A stretch of 64,000 nt of DNA. Source: Chromohalobacter moromii (GTDB taxonomy: Bacteria; Pseudomonadota; Gammaproteobacteria; Pseudomonadales; Halomonadaceae). The notes under the pieces are model-generated. The model saw nothing but the letters and a program-made list of their open reading frames with translations. It was not told the origin of the DNA and searched no databases. Each line of letters starts with the position of its first letter. Position 1 is the first letter of the stretch. Of this stretch, positions 53,323 through 61,795 are shown piece after piece. A program made the translations under genes and the position numbers. The DNA is taken from contig NZ_JAHXDI010000004.1 in assembly GCF_023091865.1 (NCBI RefSeq), positions 434,001 through 498,000 on the forward strand. The letters are read 5' to 3'.

Positions 53323-54210
53323 ATGTCCAATGTAGTGCTGAGTCGGGCGCGAATGCCGACGACACTCGAGATTGCGGTGATCGACGAGTATGGCCAGCGT
53401 CGTCAGCAGGCGATCGCCGCCGAACGTGCCTTGACGGTGTACTTGAATCGTCATGAGATCGTCACGTTGATGACGCTGGGCGCCGAGCCGGAAGCGCTAG
53501 TGCTCGGTTACTTGCGCAATCAGGGACTGTTGATGCGTGTCGAGGATGTCGAAGCACTGCAGGTCGACTGGGACGTGGAAGCCGCCGCGGTCGTGACGCG
53601 TGCCATGCCGGAAGATCTCGACGCGCGCCTGGCTCAGCGAACCGTGACTACTGGCTGCGGACAGGGGACGGTCTTCGGGCGTTTGCTCGATGCCACCGAT
53701 CTGCGCCCCTTACCCTGCGAGCCGTTATCCCAGGCGGTGCTGTATCGCATGCTCGACAATCTGGGGCAGTTCAACGAAACCTATCGCAATGCCGGGGCTG
53801 TGCATGGCTGCGCGCTATGCCGTCAGGATCGCGTGCTGGGGTTCGTGGAAGACGTGGGGCGCCATAATGCGGTGGATACGCTGGCCGGTCGCCAATGGTT
53901 GGCGGCACTGGGCGAAGGCGCGCCGGAAGACGCCGAGCTGGCCACGGCAGACATCTTCTACACCACAGGGCGGCTGACGTCTGAAATGGTGCTCAAGGTC
54001 GCGCAGATGGGAATCAGCGTACTGGTCTCACGTTCTGGCATGACGCAGAAAGGCGTGGAGTTGGCGCGGCGGTTCGGTGTATTGCTGGTGGCCCGTGCCA
54101 AGGGACGTCATTTCCAGGTCGTCGACGAACAGGCACGCCTGGTGTTGGACGCCATGCCGGCGCTACGCCCAGGAGACAAAGCGGCGTCTCGGCACAAGGG
54201 CACCTCATGA
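53323..54210 (+). CDS. fdhD: Formate dehydrogenase accessory sulfurtransferase FdhD (variant)
   Basis: FdhD moves sulfur from IscS to the molybdenum cofactor before it enters formate dehydrogenase. The 295-aa product has the family EDVGRHNAVDTLAG motif (about residues 176-189) and DIFYTTGRLTSEMVLKVAQMG. At the canonical CxxC site it reads TTGCGQGTVFG: Cys112 is kept but the second Cys is Gly115. A second CxxC pair, HGCALCRQ (Cys163/Cys166), lies just ahead of the EDVGRHN motif. AAGGAGG is ideally placed before the ATG. It overlaps the next gene by 4 bases. Confidence 0.9.
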   Translation: MSNVVLSRARMPTTLEIAVIDEYGQRRQQAIAAERALTVYLNRHEIVTLMTLGAEPEALVLGYLRNQGLLMRVEDVEALQVDWDVEAAAVVTRAMPEDLDARLAQRTVTTGCGQGTVFGRLLDATDLRPLPCEPLSQAVLYRMLDNLGQFNETYRNAGAVHGCALCRQDRVLGFVEDVGRHNAVDTLAGRQWLAALGEGAPEDAELATADIFYTTGRLTSEMVLKVAQMGISVLVSRSGMTQKGVELARRFGVLLVARAKGRHFQVVDEQARLVLDAMPALRPGDKAASRHKGTS

Positions 54211-55130
54211 GTGATACATCTTCAACCTCGCCATTTCTCAACGTGCATCAAGTCGCTGAACTGTTGCATCTCAACGAAAAGAAGATTTACCAGCTGGCCA
54301 GCGATGGCGCCATTCCCTCTACCAAGGTGACCGGCAAATGGCTCTTCCCCCGACGCCTGGTTGAGCAGTGGATCCTGGAGTCTTGTCACCATGGGGTGCT
54401 GGCCGATCGGTTGATGGTGACCGGCAGTGACGACCCGTTGCTCTCGGCGCTGATCATGCGACTCAATCAGCAGCAACAAGGGCATGCCTTCTATGGTTAT
54501 AGCGTCACCGGGACGCAACTGGGTTTATCGCTGCTCTCGCAAGGTCGCGCCGATGTGTGCGCCATTCACTGGGGGCGCGCCGAGGAGAGTGAGTTGCGCC
54601 ATCCCGCTCTGGTGAGAAGTCATAGCGGCTATCGTCATTGGGTGCTGGTACGTCTTTTCCGCCGCAGTCAGGGGTTGATCATTCGTGCGGAGGACCGACA
54701 CCAGCCGCACGACCCTTCCGGACTCTTTGGCGGCAATCGGCGCTGGGCGATCCGCCAGGAAGGGGCCGGGTCGCAGCGTTTTCTCAAGGAATGGTTGGCA
54801 GGGCATCAATTGCGACTCGAGCAGCTCAACACTCAGGTCGTCGCCTATAGCGAGCGTGAAATCGCCTCGCTCATCGCGCGTCACGAAGCCGATATCGGCC
54901 CGGGGACGCTGTCGGCGGCCAATGAATTCGGCTTAGGCTTCATTCCCATCACCGAGGAGGCGTTCGATCTGGTGACGCCGCGCAACGTGTATTTCCGGTC
55001 GCTGCTGCAGCAGATGTTCGATTATCTACACAGTGCCGCCGGTTTGACTCTGGCCCAATCATTGGGCGGTTACACGCTCGACGAATGCGGCAAGCTGTTA
55101 TGGCGGGGCGACGACGTTCAGCATACCTAG
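54207..55130 (+). CDS. HTH transcriptional regulator with PBP-like sensor domain
   Basis: A 307-aa protein with an excisionase/MerR-type HTH (LNVHQVAELLHLNEKKIYQLASDGAIPSTKV, residues 11-41; visible as VAELLHLNEKKIYQLASDG). It then has a periplasmic-binding-protein-like domain (about 65-290) with VTGTQLGLSLLSQGRADVCAIHWG and GAGSQRFLKEWL, the PBP_like pattern also found fused to MoeA. The 4-base overlap with fdhD ties it to formate dehydrogenase maturation. It may sense molybdate, tungstate or formate and control fdh genes; the ligand is inference. Confidence 0.75.
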   Translation: MSDTSSTSPFLNVHQVAELLHLNEKKIYQLASDGAIPSTKVTGKWLFPRRLVEQWILESCHHGVLADRLMVTGSDDPLLSALIMRLNQQQQGHAFYGYSVTGTQLGLSLLSQGRADVCAIHWGRAEESELRHPALVRSHSGYRHWVLVRLFRRSQGLIIRAEDRHQPHDPSGLFGGNRRWAIRQEGAGSQRFLKEWLAGHQLRLEQLNTQVVAYSEREIASLIARHEADIGPGTLSAANEFGLGFIPITEEAFDLVTPRNVYFRSLLQQMFDYLHSAAGLTLAQSLGGYTLDECGKLLWRGDDVQHT

Positions 55131-55313
55131 CGCCTTGATTGTTCTTATCGCCATGGCGTGGAAAAAGCGGACATGGCCTCGTGCCCCGGGTTGTCTCGAT
55201 TCACCTGGTCCATTATCTTTCCTGGCGGGCGTGCATTATATGAAACGAATGCCGCTGTCTGGACGCAAGATAAGTACACTCAACAACACCGCTTTCCATA
55301 AACGAGTATCGCG

Positions 55314-56762
55314 ATGAATCGAACAACGACTTCCCATGGGGCCAGTGAACTGACGCGGGTGCTGGCGCGCAAGGATGTGCTCGCATTGGCGTTCGGCGCC
55401 ATGGTCGGGTGGGGCTGGATCGTCATGACCGGTAACTGGATCCAGTCGGCAGGGAGCATGGGCGCCATTCTGGCGTTTCTCATTGGCGGGGTCGCCATCG
55501 TATTGGTGGGATTGACGTATGCCGAGCTCGCCTCGGCCATGCCTCAGGTCGGTGGCGAGCACGTATATAGTTATCACGCCCTGGGGCATTTCGCCTCGTT
55601 TCTCTGTACCTGGACCATCGTGCTGGGTTACATGAGCGTGGTGTCCTTCGAGGCCGTGGCCCTGCCCACGGTATTCGAGAACTTGTTCCCCGGCTATGCC
55701 GTCGGCCATCTGTGGACGATCGCCGGTTGGGACGTCAAGGCCACCTGGGTGGCCGTCGGTGTCGTCGGCTCGCTGATCATGATGGCGATCAACTACATCG
55801 GCATTCGCACGGCGGCTCTGGTGCAGAAACTGGTGACGATTCTGATTCTGGTGGTGGGCGTGATGTTCATCACCGGAGCGTTGTTTACCGGAGACGCGGC
55901 TCATATGGAGCCCCTGTTCAACGTCGAAAACGGTCTTGTGGGCGGTATCATGACGGTCATGATCATGGTGCCGTTCATGTTCGTGGGCTTCGACGTGATT
56001 CCCCAGGCGGCGGAGGAAATCAACCTGCCGTTTCGCGATATCGGTAAGGTGCTGATGATCTCGGTCATCCTGGCGGTGTTCTGGTATGCGTTGATCATCC
56101 TGGGCACATCGCTGATGCTCAATCCGCAGGCACTGGACGCTTCCACGCTGGCGGTGCCGGATGCCATGCAGGCCGTTTTCTCGGCGCCCTGGGCTGGCAA
56201 GTTGATGGTGCTGGCGGGGATCGCGGGTATCATCACGAGCTGGAACGCTTTTTACATCGGCGGCTCCCGTGCCGTTTACGCCCTCGCGCATGCAGGCATG
56301 CTGCCAGCGTTTTTGGGCAAGCTTCACCCGCGCTACAAGACACCCAGCAACGCGGTCATCATGATCGGCGCGGTATCCTGCCTGGCACCGTTTTTCGGCC
56401 GTCCGATGCTGGTGTGGTTGGTGGACGCCGGCGGGCTGGGTATCGTCATCGCGTATTTGTTCGTGGCGCTGTCGTTTGTGGTGATGCGTTACAAGAACGC
56501 CGATATGCCGCGTCCCTTCAAGGTGCCCTATGGCAAGTTGGTCGGCATCGTCGCGGTGGCGTTGTCGCTGGGCATGGTGAGTCTTTACCTGCCGGGCAGT
56601 CCGTCTGCATTGTTGCCGATCGAATGGGTGGTCTTCGGGGCGTGGATGTTGCTCGGGCTGGTGATGTACCTATGGGCGCGCAAGCGCTATGGCGTGGCGT
56701 ACAGTGATCGCATGATGGCCCGCGAGCTTTCCGGCGATAGCGCCGTCAAGGATATCGACTGA
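55314..56762 (+). CDS. APC-family amino acid/polyamine permease
   Basis: A 482-aa membrane protein with about 12 transmembrane segments of the APC family. ALAFGAMVGWGWIVMTGNWIQSAGSM lies near residue 23 (visible as AFGAMVGWGWIVMTG), GGEHVYSYHALG near 78, and FVGFDVIPQAAEEINLPFRDIG near 222 is typical of the family. The substrate cannot be set from sequence. The nearby PuuR-like regulator suggests amino acids or polyamines. A bidirectional terminator lies just after it. Confidence 0.85.
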   Translation: MNRTTTSHGASELTRVLARKDVLALAFGAMVGWGWIVMTGNWIQSAGSMGAILAFLIGGVAIVLVGLTYAELASAMPQVGGEHVYSYHALGHFASFLCTWTIVLGYMSVVSFEAVALPTVFENLFPGYAVGHLWTIAGWDVKATWVAVGVVGSLIMMAINYIGIRTAALVQKLVTILILVVGVMFITGALFTGDAAHMEPLFNVENGLVGGIMTVMIMVPFMFVGFDVIPQAAEEINLPFRDIGKVLMISVILAVFWYALIILGTSLMLNPQALDASTLAVPDAMQAVFSAPWAGKLMVLAGIAGIITSWNAFYIGGSRAVYALAHAGMLPAFLGKLHPRYKTPSNAVIMIGAVSCLAPFFGRPMLVWLVDAGGLGIVIAYLFVALSFVVMRYKNADMPRPFKVPYGKLVGIVAVALSLGMVSLYLPGSPSALLPIEWVVFGAWMLLGLVMYLWARKRYGVAYSDRMMARELSGDSAVKDID

Positions 56763-56791
56763 AGGCGTCAGTCTCCGAGTGAAGAAGTAGT

Positions 56792-56818
56792 AAGCGCCCG
56801 GCCTTGAGCCGGGCGCTT
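56792..56818. terminator. Bidirectional terminator between permease and XRE-cupin gene
   Basis: An 11-bp stem AAGCGCCCGGC/GCCGGGCGCTT with a 5-base loop lies between convergent genes. It has a short U-tract on both sides. Confidence 0.8.
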
Positions 56819-56832
56819 TCGTTGATGGCGTA

Positions 56833-57465
56833 TCACGCGTTCTCGCCGCGCGTGCATACGGAGAGTACGACGGCGTCCGACTCGCTGATGGACACTAAGG
56901 CGTGCCCCATGTCGCTGTCGAAATAGATGCTGTCGCCGTGGGTCAGGTGTAGTGGTTCGTAGAACTCGGTATACAGCAGGATATCGCCGTCGAGGACCAT
57001 TAGGAATTCCTCGCCGTCATGGCGGACCCACTCCTGGAATTCGTCGAAGCTGCGAGCGCGGACGATGGTCTTGAAGGGGATCATCCTTTTTTGGGCCAGC
57101 TGCCACGAGAGGAGCTCATGCTCGTAGGTGGGGGTGGGATGCTGTTGGCCTTCGCCGACACGCGTTAGATCGCGGCGACCGAGTGTGCGTGACTGCGGTT
57201 TGGGTGGCGTCAGCAATTGTGGTAGATCGATTCCGAGGCCGCCGATGAGCTTCTGCACGGCGCTGAAGGTCGGTGAGATCTGGTCGTTCTCGATCTTGGA
57301 AAGCGTCGAACGCGCCAAACCGGTACGTTGGCTGACATCTTCCAAGGTCCAGTGGTTGGACAGGCGAATTTCCTTGAGGCGATCACCCAGACGTAGCGGC
57401 TCGACGAACGCTTTGCGTCCGGAGGCGATGCGCAGGGCGGCGTCGCTATCGGTTTGGGTAGCCAT
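56833..57465 (-). CDS. XRE-family regulator with C-terminal cupin domain (PuuR-like)
   Basis: A 210-aa repressor-type protein with an N-terminal HTH_3 domain (RLKEIRLSNHWTLEDVSQRT and LARSTLSKIENDQISPTFSAV, about residues 28-72) and a C-terminal cupin (GEEFLMVLDGDILLYTEFYEPLHLTHGDSIYF, about 145-190). PuuR and similar XRE-cupins sense polyamines or amino acids. It has an imperfect SD before the ATG; a TTG four codons upstream is a less likely start. A perfect GGAAA/TTTCC inverted repeat lies just upstream. It converges on the permease and follows the HDAC-family gene. Confidence 0.85.
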   Translation of the reverse strand: MATQTDSDAALRIASGRKAFVEPLRLGDRLKEIRLSNHWTLEDVSQRTGLARSTLSKIENDQISPTFSAVQKLIGGLGIDLPQLLTPPKPQSRTLGRRDLTRVGEGQQHPTPTYEHELLSWQLAQKRMIPFKTIVRARSFDEFQEWVRHDGEEFLMVLDGDILLYTEFYEPLHLTHGDSIYFDSDMGHALVSISESDAVVLSVCTRGENA

Positions 57466-57479
57466 GGGGTTCCACAATA

Positions 57480-57494
57480 GGAAATAAAGTTTCC
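57480..57494. promoter_or_regulatory. Candidate operator upstream of XRE-cupin gene
   Basis: GGAAATAAAGTTTCC is a 15-base inverted repeat (GGAAA/TTTCC) starting 15 bases before the ATG and overlapping the likely promoter region on the minus strand. Another TTCC/GGAA half-site pair lies adjacent (57472-57484). An autoregulatory site is likely. Confidence 0.5.
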
Positions 57495-57549
57495 GTTAGG
57501 ATACCACAGCCCGATGGGCGCGGGGCGAGCCAGGGTCGTTTGGACGCGC

Positions 57550-58488
57550 TTATGGGTCGCCTAGAGGAAAGCCCAGCAGTGCTTTGAGATGTGCCTCGAC
57601 ACTGGTACCCAAGGCATCCAGATGATAGCCCCCTTCGAGTACCGAGACTAAGCGCCCGTCGGCGTATACACGGGCGATATCCAGGGCGAGTTGCGTCACC
57701 CAGAAATAATCGGACTCGACGAGATTAAGATCCGCCATGGGATCGTCGCGGTGAGCATCGAACCCCGCCGAGAGCATGATCAATTGGGGCTTGAAGGTTT
57801 GCAGGGCGGGAAGCCATTGCATTTCCACGCGACGGCGAAACTCATTGCCATCGGCGCCTGCTGACAAGGGCGTGTTGACGATGTTGTCCCAGGTGCCGTC
57901 CTGATAGCGCCAAGGGTAGTAGTGCGACTGGAAGCTCGAGCAGACCAGAACGCCTGGGTCGTCCTTGAAGATATCGACCGTACCGTTGCCTTGGTGGACG
58001 TCGAAGTCCAGCACGGCGATACGTTGGACGCCATAGCGCTCGCGGGCGTGGGCCACCCCGATGGCGACGTTGTTATAGAAGCAAAAGCCCATCGCTGAGC
58101 CGCGTTCGGCGTGATGGCCCGGGGGACGCACGGCACAGAAGACATTGTCTGCCTGGTGCCGAAAGACCTGATCGACGCCACGTACGACCGCGCCGGCGGC
58201 GACGCGCGCGGCGGCTAGCGTGTCCGGGTTCATGTGGGTCTCGCCGTCGAGTTCGCTCAAGCCTTCCTGTGGGGCATGCGCCTCGAGCATCTTGAGATAC
58301 TGTGGACAATGTGCAAGGGCGAGCGTCTGCGCTTTTACCGGCTGCGCTTCGGATTGCATGGTATGCGTCAATACACCACTCAAGGCCAAGCGCGCGCGTA
58401 TGGCTTCAAGACGTTTGGGGCTCTCGGGATGATTCGGCCCCATGAAATGCTGCATGCAATCGGGGTGGGTGATATATGCAGTGATCAT
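57550..58488 (-). CDS. Histone deacetylase family protein (acetylpolyamine/lysine deacetylase-like)
   Basis: A 312-aa zinc-dependent deacetylase of the HDAC/arginase fold. The catalytic His pair is in RPPGHHAERGSAMGFCFYNNVA (about residues 128-149), the metal ligands in VLDFDVHQGNGTVD and SAGFDAHRDDP, and the transition-state Tyr in LEGGYHLDALG. Bacterial members deacetylate acetylpolyamines or lysine side chains. GGAG lies 7 bases before the ATG at 58488. It lies upstream of the XRE-cupin gene on the same strand and is divergent from the acetyltransferase gene. Confidence 0.88.
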   Translation of the reverse strand: MITAYITHPDCMQHFMGPNHPESPKRLEAIRARLALSGVLTHTMQSEAQPVKAQTLALAHCPQYLKMLEAHAPQEGLSELDGETHMNPDTLAAARVAAGAVVRGVDQVFRHQADNVFCAVRPPGHHAERGSAMGFCFYNNVAIGVAHARERYGVQRIAVLDFDVHQGNGTVDIFKDDPGVLVCSSFQSHYYPWRYQDGTWDNIVNTPLSAGADGNEFRRRVEMQWLPALQTFKPQLIMLSAGFDAHRDDPMADLNLVESDYFWVTQLALDIARVYADGRLVSVLEGGYHLDALGTSVEAHLKALLGFPLGDP

Positions 58489-58696
58489 GGGAACTCCATC
58501 CAGAGGGCGTCTATTGGTTGAGACGATGGGCGCATGCTGTCCGCGTGGGACCTTAAGGCCTGATAGGATGTAAAAACAGTGCCCATAGGTCGAACGATGA
58601 CATGTCACCGCGGCCGTGACGAGAGGCCTACGCTGAGTTTAGGCCGTTCGCGCGCGATGGTGAGCGGCAAGGTCGGATCAAGCGGGAGAGATTGCT

Positions 58697-61444
58697 GTGG
58701 GAACGCGTTTTCTGCGTCACTTCTTCGAACCACATAGCGTGGCAGTGATCGGCGCTTCGGAAAAGCCGCACTCGATGGGCGGCATGGTGCTTGGCAATCT
58801 GCTCGAAGCCGGTTTTTCCGGCACGCTGTGGGCGGTGAACCCGCGGGGGTATGACACGGTCTATGGCGTCACCTGCGTGAAGCGTATCGCGAGTTTGCCC
58901 GCCGTGCCGGATCTGGCGATTCTCTGCAATCCGGTAGAAGGCGTGCCGTCGACCATCGAAGCACTGGGTAAGATGGGCGCGCGCGCGGCCTTGGTACTTT
59001 CGGGAGGCTCCTACCTCGACGATCGCACGCAGGATGGTGGCTCGCTGCGAGAGCGTATGCTCAAGGCAGCGCTGCGCTCGGGGATCCGCGTGTTGGGGCC
59101 AGAATGCCTAGGGATCGTGGTGCCCGGTAGCAAGCTCAATGCCACGTATGCCAGCCAGCCGATCAAGGCGGGTCGCGTCGCCTACCTGGGGCAGTCGGGA
59201 ATGCTCGGCAATGCCATGATCGACTGGGCCGCGGGGCGCGACATCGGCTTTTCACATCTGGTGACATTGGGCGATAGCGTCGATGTGATGCTGTCCGATC
59301 TAATGGATTACATCAACCAGTACTCGCCGACACGCGCCTTGCTGCTACATCTGGAGCGGGTGCACGACGCGCAGCATTTCATGACCGCACTGCGCGATGC
59401 CTCACGACACCGGCTGGTGCTGGCAATAAAGAGCGGACGTTCGGTGCAGTCGACACTGACGCATGAACCGCAGACGCCGGGGATCGATAATCGCGACGTA
59501 GTGTTCGACGCAGCGTTGGCACGCGCAGGCGTCGTGCGCGTGGATGATTCCGATGAGTTGTTCGATGCCCTGGAAACGCTGACGCGGATGCGACCGTTGC
59601 GCGGTGATCGCTTGGCCATCGTGGCGAATGGTTTGGGACCGGCGCTCTTGGCGATCGACAAGCTGGTGATCGCTGGCGGCAAGCTGGCGGAGCTGACCGA
59701 TGTGACTCGCGATGCGCTGGTGCAAGGGGAGTTCGATGTCAGCTTGCCAGGACGCAATCCGATCGATTTGGGCGGTAACGCCTCGCCCGAGCGGTTCGTC
59801 GATGCGCTGGAAATCGTGGCGGCCGATGCCAACGTGGATGCGGTACTAGTGGTGCACGCACCGACTCGCCTGGCGCCTTCCAAGATCACGGCCGAGGCGC
59901 TGATCGCTAATCGTAAACGCTTCAAGCGCAACCTGCTGACCAGTTGGATGGGGCTCGAGGAAGCGCTCAAGGCACGCCATGAGTGCAATTTGGCAGGAAT
60001 TCCTACCTATATTTCACCAGAGAAAGCGGTCAAGGCTTTCATGCACATGGTCGATTATCAGCGTGTGCAGACGCTCCTACAGGAAACGCCGCCGAGCCTG
60101 CCCTTCACGACGCAACCCGATATTCGCGCCCGCTGCCATCGTTTGATTGCCTCGGCCAAGCAGCGTGAGCGTGATCGCCTGACGCATCAGGAGACGGCCG
60201 AGGTCCTGGCCGCTTATGGCATACCGTCGGCGCCGAGCCAGTATGTCTTCGACCCTGAAGAGGCGCTTCAAGCGGCGCGGGGCATCGATGGCCCCATGGC
60301 ACTGAAAATCGTGCATGCGCATAATTGCGTGCCATTTCGCTACCGTAAGCATCCGCATAAGCTCTCCGCGGGCTTGCTGCAAGATCTCGAGACGCCGGAG
60401 CAGGTGGCCGATGGCGTGCGGCGTCTAGGTGATAAGGTTCGCGAGAAATTTCCCGAAAGCTCGATTTTTAGCTATTGCCTGCAACGTATGCAGCGTGGCA
60501 AGGCGTCGATGCAACTCTGCGCGGGAATCACACGTGACCCGGTGTTCGGGCCTGTCATTGTCTTCGGCATCGGTGGTTACAAGATCAATGTGCTGGCGGA
60601 TCGACAGGTGGCCTTGCCGCCTCTGAACATGACGCTGGCCAACGAGCTGGTATCGCGTACGCATGCGTACCGTCTGATCCGCGAGCACGCCTCCGACCCC
60701 GAACAGGACGTCGAGCGCCTCTGCGAATTGCTGGTCAAGCTCTCGCAAATGGCCTCGGATTTGCCCGAACTCCAGGGATTGGAGCTCAATCCGCTATTGC
60801 TCAACCGCGATGGTGTCGTGGCGGTAGACTTTGCCATGGACCTTGGGCAGCCCGCGCGTCATGCGATCATGCCGTATCCCGAGGAGCTGCGTGAATGGCA
60901 GGCGTTGGGCAATGGCATGGATGTCGAAGTGCGGCCGATCCGGGGAGAGGACGCGCCGCTGATCACGCTGTTCCACGAACAGCTCTCCGAGGAAAGCATT
61001 CGCTTTCGTTATTTCCACCACAAAGCGGACCTGACGCAGCGCGATCTGGCCGTGCTGTCGCAGATCAATTACGACCGCCAAATGGCCTTCATCGCCGAGC
61101 ATGCGCGCCCCGATGGGAGTAAGGAAATGCTCGGTGTCGTGCGTGTATGGAACGATCCGGACAATATCCGCACTGAATTTTCCGTGATCATTCGCGATGA
61201 TCTCCACGGGCATGGCCTCGGTAGCCTACTCATGGGGAAGATGATCCGCTACTGCAAGGGCCTTGGCATCCTCGAGATGGTCGGCACGGTGATGCTCGAC
61301 AATCAGCCCATGCGCGCGTTGCTGAAACACCTGGGCTTTAGTTTCCGCTATAACATGGAAGAGCAGGTGGTCGAGGCCTCCTTGCGGCTCAATGAGCCGA
61401 GCAACGATTGGCAACGCCACCGGCTGGAGAGTCCGACGGACTAA
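58697..61444 (+). CDS. pat: Protein lysine acetyltransferase Pat (NDP-forming acyl-CoA synthetase-like fused to GNAT)
   Basis: A 915-aa fusion. The N-terminal part is NDP-forming acyl-CoA synthetase-like, with a CoA-binding domain (residues 1-130, PHSVAVIGASEKPHSMG), a succinyl-CoA ligase-like segment (150-290) and an ATP-grasp region (490-710). The last 165 residues are a GNAT domain (HGHGLGSLLMGKMIRYCKGLGI, visible as GHGLGSLLMGKM). This is the Pat/YfiQ architecture that acetylates acetyl-CoA synthetase and other proteins. GGGAGAG lies 6 bases before the GTG start. Its neighbour in divergent orientation is a deacetylase. Confidence 0.9.
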   Translation: MGTRFLRHFFEPHSVAVIGASEKPHSMGGMVLGNLLEAGFSGTLWAVNPRGYDTVYGVTCVKRIASLPAVPDLAILCNPVEGVPSTIEALGKMGARAALVLSGGSYLDDRTQDGGSLRERMLKAALRSGIRVLGPECLGIVVPGSKLNATYASQPIKAGRVAYLGQSGMLGNAMIDWAAGRDIGFSHLVTLGDSVDVMLSDLMDYINQYSPTRALLLHLERVHDAQHFMTALRDASRHRLVLAIKSGRSVQSTLTHEPQTPGIDNRDVVFDAALARAGVVRVDDSDELFDALETLTRMRPLRGDRLAIVANGLGPALLAIDKLVIAGGKLAELTDVTRDALVQGEFDVSLPGRNPIDLGGNASPERFVDALEIVAADANVDAVLVVHAPTRLAPSKITAEALIANRKRFKRNLLTSWMGLEEALKARHECNLAGIPTYISPEKAVKAFMHMVDYQRVQTLLQETPPSLPFTTQPDIRARCHRLIASAKQRERDRLTHQETAEVLAAYGIPSAPSQYVFDPEEALQAARGIDGPMALKIVHAHNCVPFRYRKHPHKLSAGLLQDLETPEQVADGVRRLGDKVREKFPESSIFSYCLQRMQRGKASMQLCAGITRDPVFGPVIVFGIGGYKINVLADRQVALPPLNMTLANELVSRTHAYRLIREHASDPEQDVERLCELLVKLSQMASDLPELQGLELNPLLLNRDGVVAVDFAMDLGQPARHAIMPYPEELREWQALGNGMDVEVRPIRGEDAPLITLFHEQLSEESIRFRYFHHKADLTQRDLAVLSQINYDRQMAFIAEHARPDGSKEMLGVVRVWNDPDNIRTEFSVIIRDDLHGHGLGSLLMGKMIRYCKGLGILEMVGTVMLDNQPMRALLKHLGFSFRYNMEEQVVEASLRLNEPSNDWQRHRLESPTD

Positions 61445-61592
61445 GGCGCCTTGGCCTATTCCCCCGATGTCGCGGTGAAGCCGTGGAAGGTCGGCTTCGT
61501 CGCTTGCCGAGTTCGGTGATTGAGTATGATCGAGGCGCCTGGCGGCGCGCGCCGGGTTATTGAACCATGGATCAATCATCAGTTGTTTTTAT
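61445..61592. other. Intergenic region upstream of the proV promoter
   Basis: No gene is supported. A GC-rich imperfect hairpin (CCTGGCG/CGCCGGG near 61538-61556) followed by TTATTG could end the pat transcript. The rest is AT-rich toward the proV promoter. Confidence 0.35.
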
Positions 61593-61621
61593 TTGAAGCA
61601 ATATCAATAAGTAGGTATGAT
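61593..61621 (+). promoter_or_regulatory. Promoter of proVWX
   Basis: TTGAAG (61593-61598) and TATGAT (61616-61621) are separated by exactly 17 bases. They sit in an AT-rich stretch and point to proV, 175 bases upstream of its ATG. The leader contains an 8-bp hairpin GCCCTTGC/GCAAGGGC at 61745-61763. Confidence 0.7.
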
Positions 61622-61795
61622 TCGATACGAAACATAACGAAATTTTATCTTCATGATCATCTCTTATCATCTCCATGACCATAATAAGAGCCAGGAGACT
61701 GACCCGCCAGATACTCGCAACGTGACAACGTGACATTGCTGAGCGCCCTTGCTTCGCAAGGGCATGGCGACGACTTGACCAAAGCAGGCAAGCCT

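Noticed and set aside
55135-55317. 60-codon frame between the HTH/PBP gene and the APC permease
   Set aside because: No ribosome-binding site, no domain and it runs into the permease gene.
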